A stretch of DNA of 64,000 nt. Origin: Lutjanus erythropterus. Its lineage: Eukaryota > Chordata > Actinopteri > Lutjaniformes > Lutjanidae. The translations under genes and the position numbers were made by a program. The notes beneath the pieces were generated by a model. That model saw only the letters and a program-made list of their open reading frames with translations. It was not told where the DNA came from and ran no database searches. The stretch spans positions 14,848,043 to 14,912,042 of the forward strand of contig CM034591.1 in assembly GCA_020091685.1 (NCBI GenBank), given 5' to 3'. Of this stretch, positions 62,701 to 64,000 are shown piece by piece (positions within the stretch are counted from its first letter, which is position 1; the number at the start of each line of letters is the position of its first letter).

Positions 62701-62749
62701 GTCACGCTGTCAGAGTACTACAAGAACAGAGACATCTCCATCATCAACA
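56711..62749 (+). CDS. ildr2: Immunoglobulin-like domain receptor 2-like, first two coding exons (gene continues past the window)
   Basis: Exon 1 (56711-56756) encodes the signal-like peptide MFFIPKWWIFIVCLT. An in-frame ATG at 56651 would add a basic stretch (MRRKRKEDD), which is unlike a signal peptide, so the inner ATG is preferred. Exon 2 (62369-62749, phase 1-1, 381 bp) carries the V-type Ig domain: REEKRYAVLFQSVMLPCQY, VVQWVYKSYCRDR, YLDCADSSRTVR and VTLSEYYKNRDISI. The SYCRDR and DC.DS.RTVR.VAS patterns are shared by ILDR2, LSR and ILDR1. ILDR2 is favoured by linkage to gpa33, as in human 1q24; LSR is the main alternative. These are angulin-type proteins of tricellular junctions and metabolic tissues. 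A Gly-rich stretch (GGLGGGGLTGGTGGAGGG) is inserted between the two halves of the domain. No later exon is recognisable up to 64000. Confidence 0.8.
57365..57785 (+). repeat. AATCGATTAATC-type dispersed repeats, copies 5 and 6, in tandem
   Basis: A truncated copy (TAACTGATTAATCATTGAAG, 'tatgcaataatggcgaaaat') is followed at 57489 by a fuller one: 'acaacgattaatcaattgc', CAAAACAAGACATTTGAGG, 'atctcaccttggacactgga' and 'tttctgacattttatgg', ending AATAATAATTAGTTGCAGAC. Confidence 0.7.
57970..58310 (-). repeat. AATCGATTAATC-type dispersed repeat, copy 7 (inverted)
   Basis: On the plus strand it opens 'gctgcaactaacactttact' and runs AATCTGCCAATTATTTTCAC, AATTAATCGTGTAGTCTG and 'cagagcccaaagtgactt', ending ATTAATCAATCAATCAATT. 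This is the reverse complement of the copies 200-600 bases upstream, so the transcript could fold on itself. Confidence 0.7.
59610..59815 (-). repeat. AATCGATTAATC-type dispersed repeat, copy 8 (inverted, partial)
   Basis: 'caaatcctcacatctgagaa', TTTTTGCTTAATAAATGAC, TCAATCAACTGACTAATTG and 'tttcagtactag' match the reverse orientation of the family. Confidence 0.6.
61965..62070 (+). repeat. Fragment of the 51.6-kb repeat
   Basis: 'agtgtacacttaaactgatt', TTTTTTTAGGTAGC and 'gttgctgccc' parallel the block at 51990-52080 in gpa33 intron 6. Confidence 0.5.
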
Positions 62750-64000
62750 GTAAGACTTCTGTAGTACCAAGTACACATCTGATTCTGTTTCTCTGATGTT
62801 CATGCCCATCTCAAGTTCCTATCAAATCATACTGCAGCTGTGCAGCCAAGCCGACTCTTTTAGAGTTATAGGCTGAACTTTAACTCACCAGCTTTAGATG
62901 GAATTTCAGTTCACCTGCTTTCAATTGGCACGTTGTGCTGGAAAAGTGTTGCAGCCAAATACTGTAGACATGTGACACAACAGACAAAACTGAGAAAAAC
63001 AACAAGACATAATACATTTATGAAATAACAAAATAACTTAAATATAAACCGCTTTATGTAACCAAGCAAAAGCTTTCTCGGTTTTGGGGCTTCCAGCTTA
63101 CATGGTGCATAAAAGAAAAAAAGGCTTCTGTGGTTCTTTTGTAACATATTGATCCCAACTAATGTTCTTTTTTGTTTTGCTGCCAAGTTTGGCAAGTCTT
63201 ATGAAAGCCATAAATTGGAGTATTGGCCCACAGATTTCTGATTAAATGGCCAAACTAGATTCTGCACACATGTAGAGGAGGGTGAGAGACAGGGGAGGCA
63301 TTACTGAAGATCTTTAGAGCTTTCAGAACAATCAGGTTACATAACTCAACAGTTATTTTCTGTCCTGCAGTTTGGCATGAGAAGAAAAGACTGCAATGGT
63401 AGATGTTAGAGAAGGAGAGGTTGATTTTGAGAGAAGAAAGGTCTCAAACCTCAAATCCATCCATCCAGAAATAAACTCAACTAGATACCTGACATTTAAA
63501 TAAGTACACCTGCCCAGAATACTACAGAGTAGGCATGTGCAAAAAATATAATAGATCATGACTGTTGGGTTTATAAAGGGCACAGTCTGGACCTGCTCTA
63601 TAAGAAAAGTGTCCTGAGATAAGATGTTGTGATTTGGCACTATAAAGTACATAAATAAATAAATAGATAAATAATAACTAATAACATGCAGTCCCCATTA
63701 TCAGCTGATAATTTTTTGTGTTTCTGTTTTGTTTTTTTTAAAGATCTCAAGCTTATTGGGAAACGTTGCACCAATTTACAAGAGATAAACCACAGGAATT
63801 CATGCTTATGCCACTCCCTCGTCCTCAGTTTTATATTTCCCGACTGTCTTTCCGTCATGTCACTTAATGATCCTCTAAGGGACACTTCTATGCATGTGTG
63901 TGTGTTTTTTTGTGGTTGCATGTGCATGTGTGTTCCTGTTGAAGACAGAGAGGCAGCCTTGTTTGCAGGCCTCAGATTTATGGAGCTCTAACTCTGGCTG
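62750..64000 (+). other. ildr2 intron 2 (partial)
   Basis: The intron starts with a GTAAGA donor at 62750. An AAAT/AAATAG microsatellite lies at about 63650-63675. The next expected Ig-domain exon (A-D-L-x-I-G..YYC type) is not present before the window ends. Confidence 0.6.

Noticed and set aside
63686..63991. ORF after a T-rich tract ending in AG, as a possible ildr2 exon 3
   Set aside because: The peptide has no Ig-domain continuation (no D-x-x-x-Y-x-C motif) and no matching donor.
1..64000. CRISPR arrays, bacterial operons, viral genes or toxin systems
   Set aside because: None seen. All regular repeats are vertebrate interspersed elements or microsatellites, and all recognised proteins are vertebrate.

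Overview
This window is vertebrate genomic DNA, almost certainly from a teleost fish and probably a percomorph. Coding exons are short, are bounded by GT/AG introns, and lie among abundant teleost-type interspersed repeats. There is no bacterial gene organisation, CRISPR array or operon.

Five protein-coding genes can be rebuilt by joining exons. (1) 47-165, +: the last coding exon of pirin (pir). (2) 1809-11312, +: vegfd (figf), eight coding exons, 309 aa. (3) 33770-21977, -: grpr, the gastrin-releasing peptide (bombesin-type) receptor, four coding exons, 392 aa. (4) 45393-53079, +: gpa33, an A33-antigen-like protein with two Ig domains, seven coding exons, 422 aa, with an unusually long repetitive Asp/Arg/Tyr tail. 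(5) 56711 to beyond the window end, +: the first two coding exons of ildr2, including its V-type Ig domain.

The left half (pir, vegfd, grpr) matches genes of human Xp22. The right half (gpa33, ildr2) matches human 1q24, in the same relative order and orientation. The window therefore appears to hold a junction between two ancestral linkage blocks, between about 33.8 and 45.4 kb. MAEL, which lies between ILDR2 and GPA33 in human, is not visible here.

The remainder is introns and intergenic DNA rich in mobile-element remnants. These include a degraded LINE with endonuclease and reverse transcriptase (35.6-37.4 kb), a minus-strand LINE 3' fragment inside gpa33, a Tc1 transposase remnant, a tRNA-derived SINE, hAT-type non-autonomous elements with 8-bp target duplications, and several unnamed multi-copy repeats that recur in both orientations.

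The genes do not form one pathway. VEGFD is a secreted lymphangiogenic/angiogenic ligand, GRPR a neuropeptide GPCR, GPA33 and ILDR2 are Ig-family epithelial membrane proteins, and pirin is a nuclear cupin-fold protein. I saw no new multi-gene system. The most notable points are two extra introns (vegfd, grpr), a probable GC-AG intron in grpr, the gpa33 repeat tail, a glycine-rich insertion in the ILDR2 Ig domain, and the linkage-block junction.
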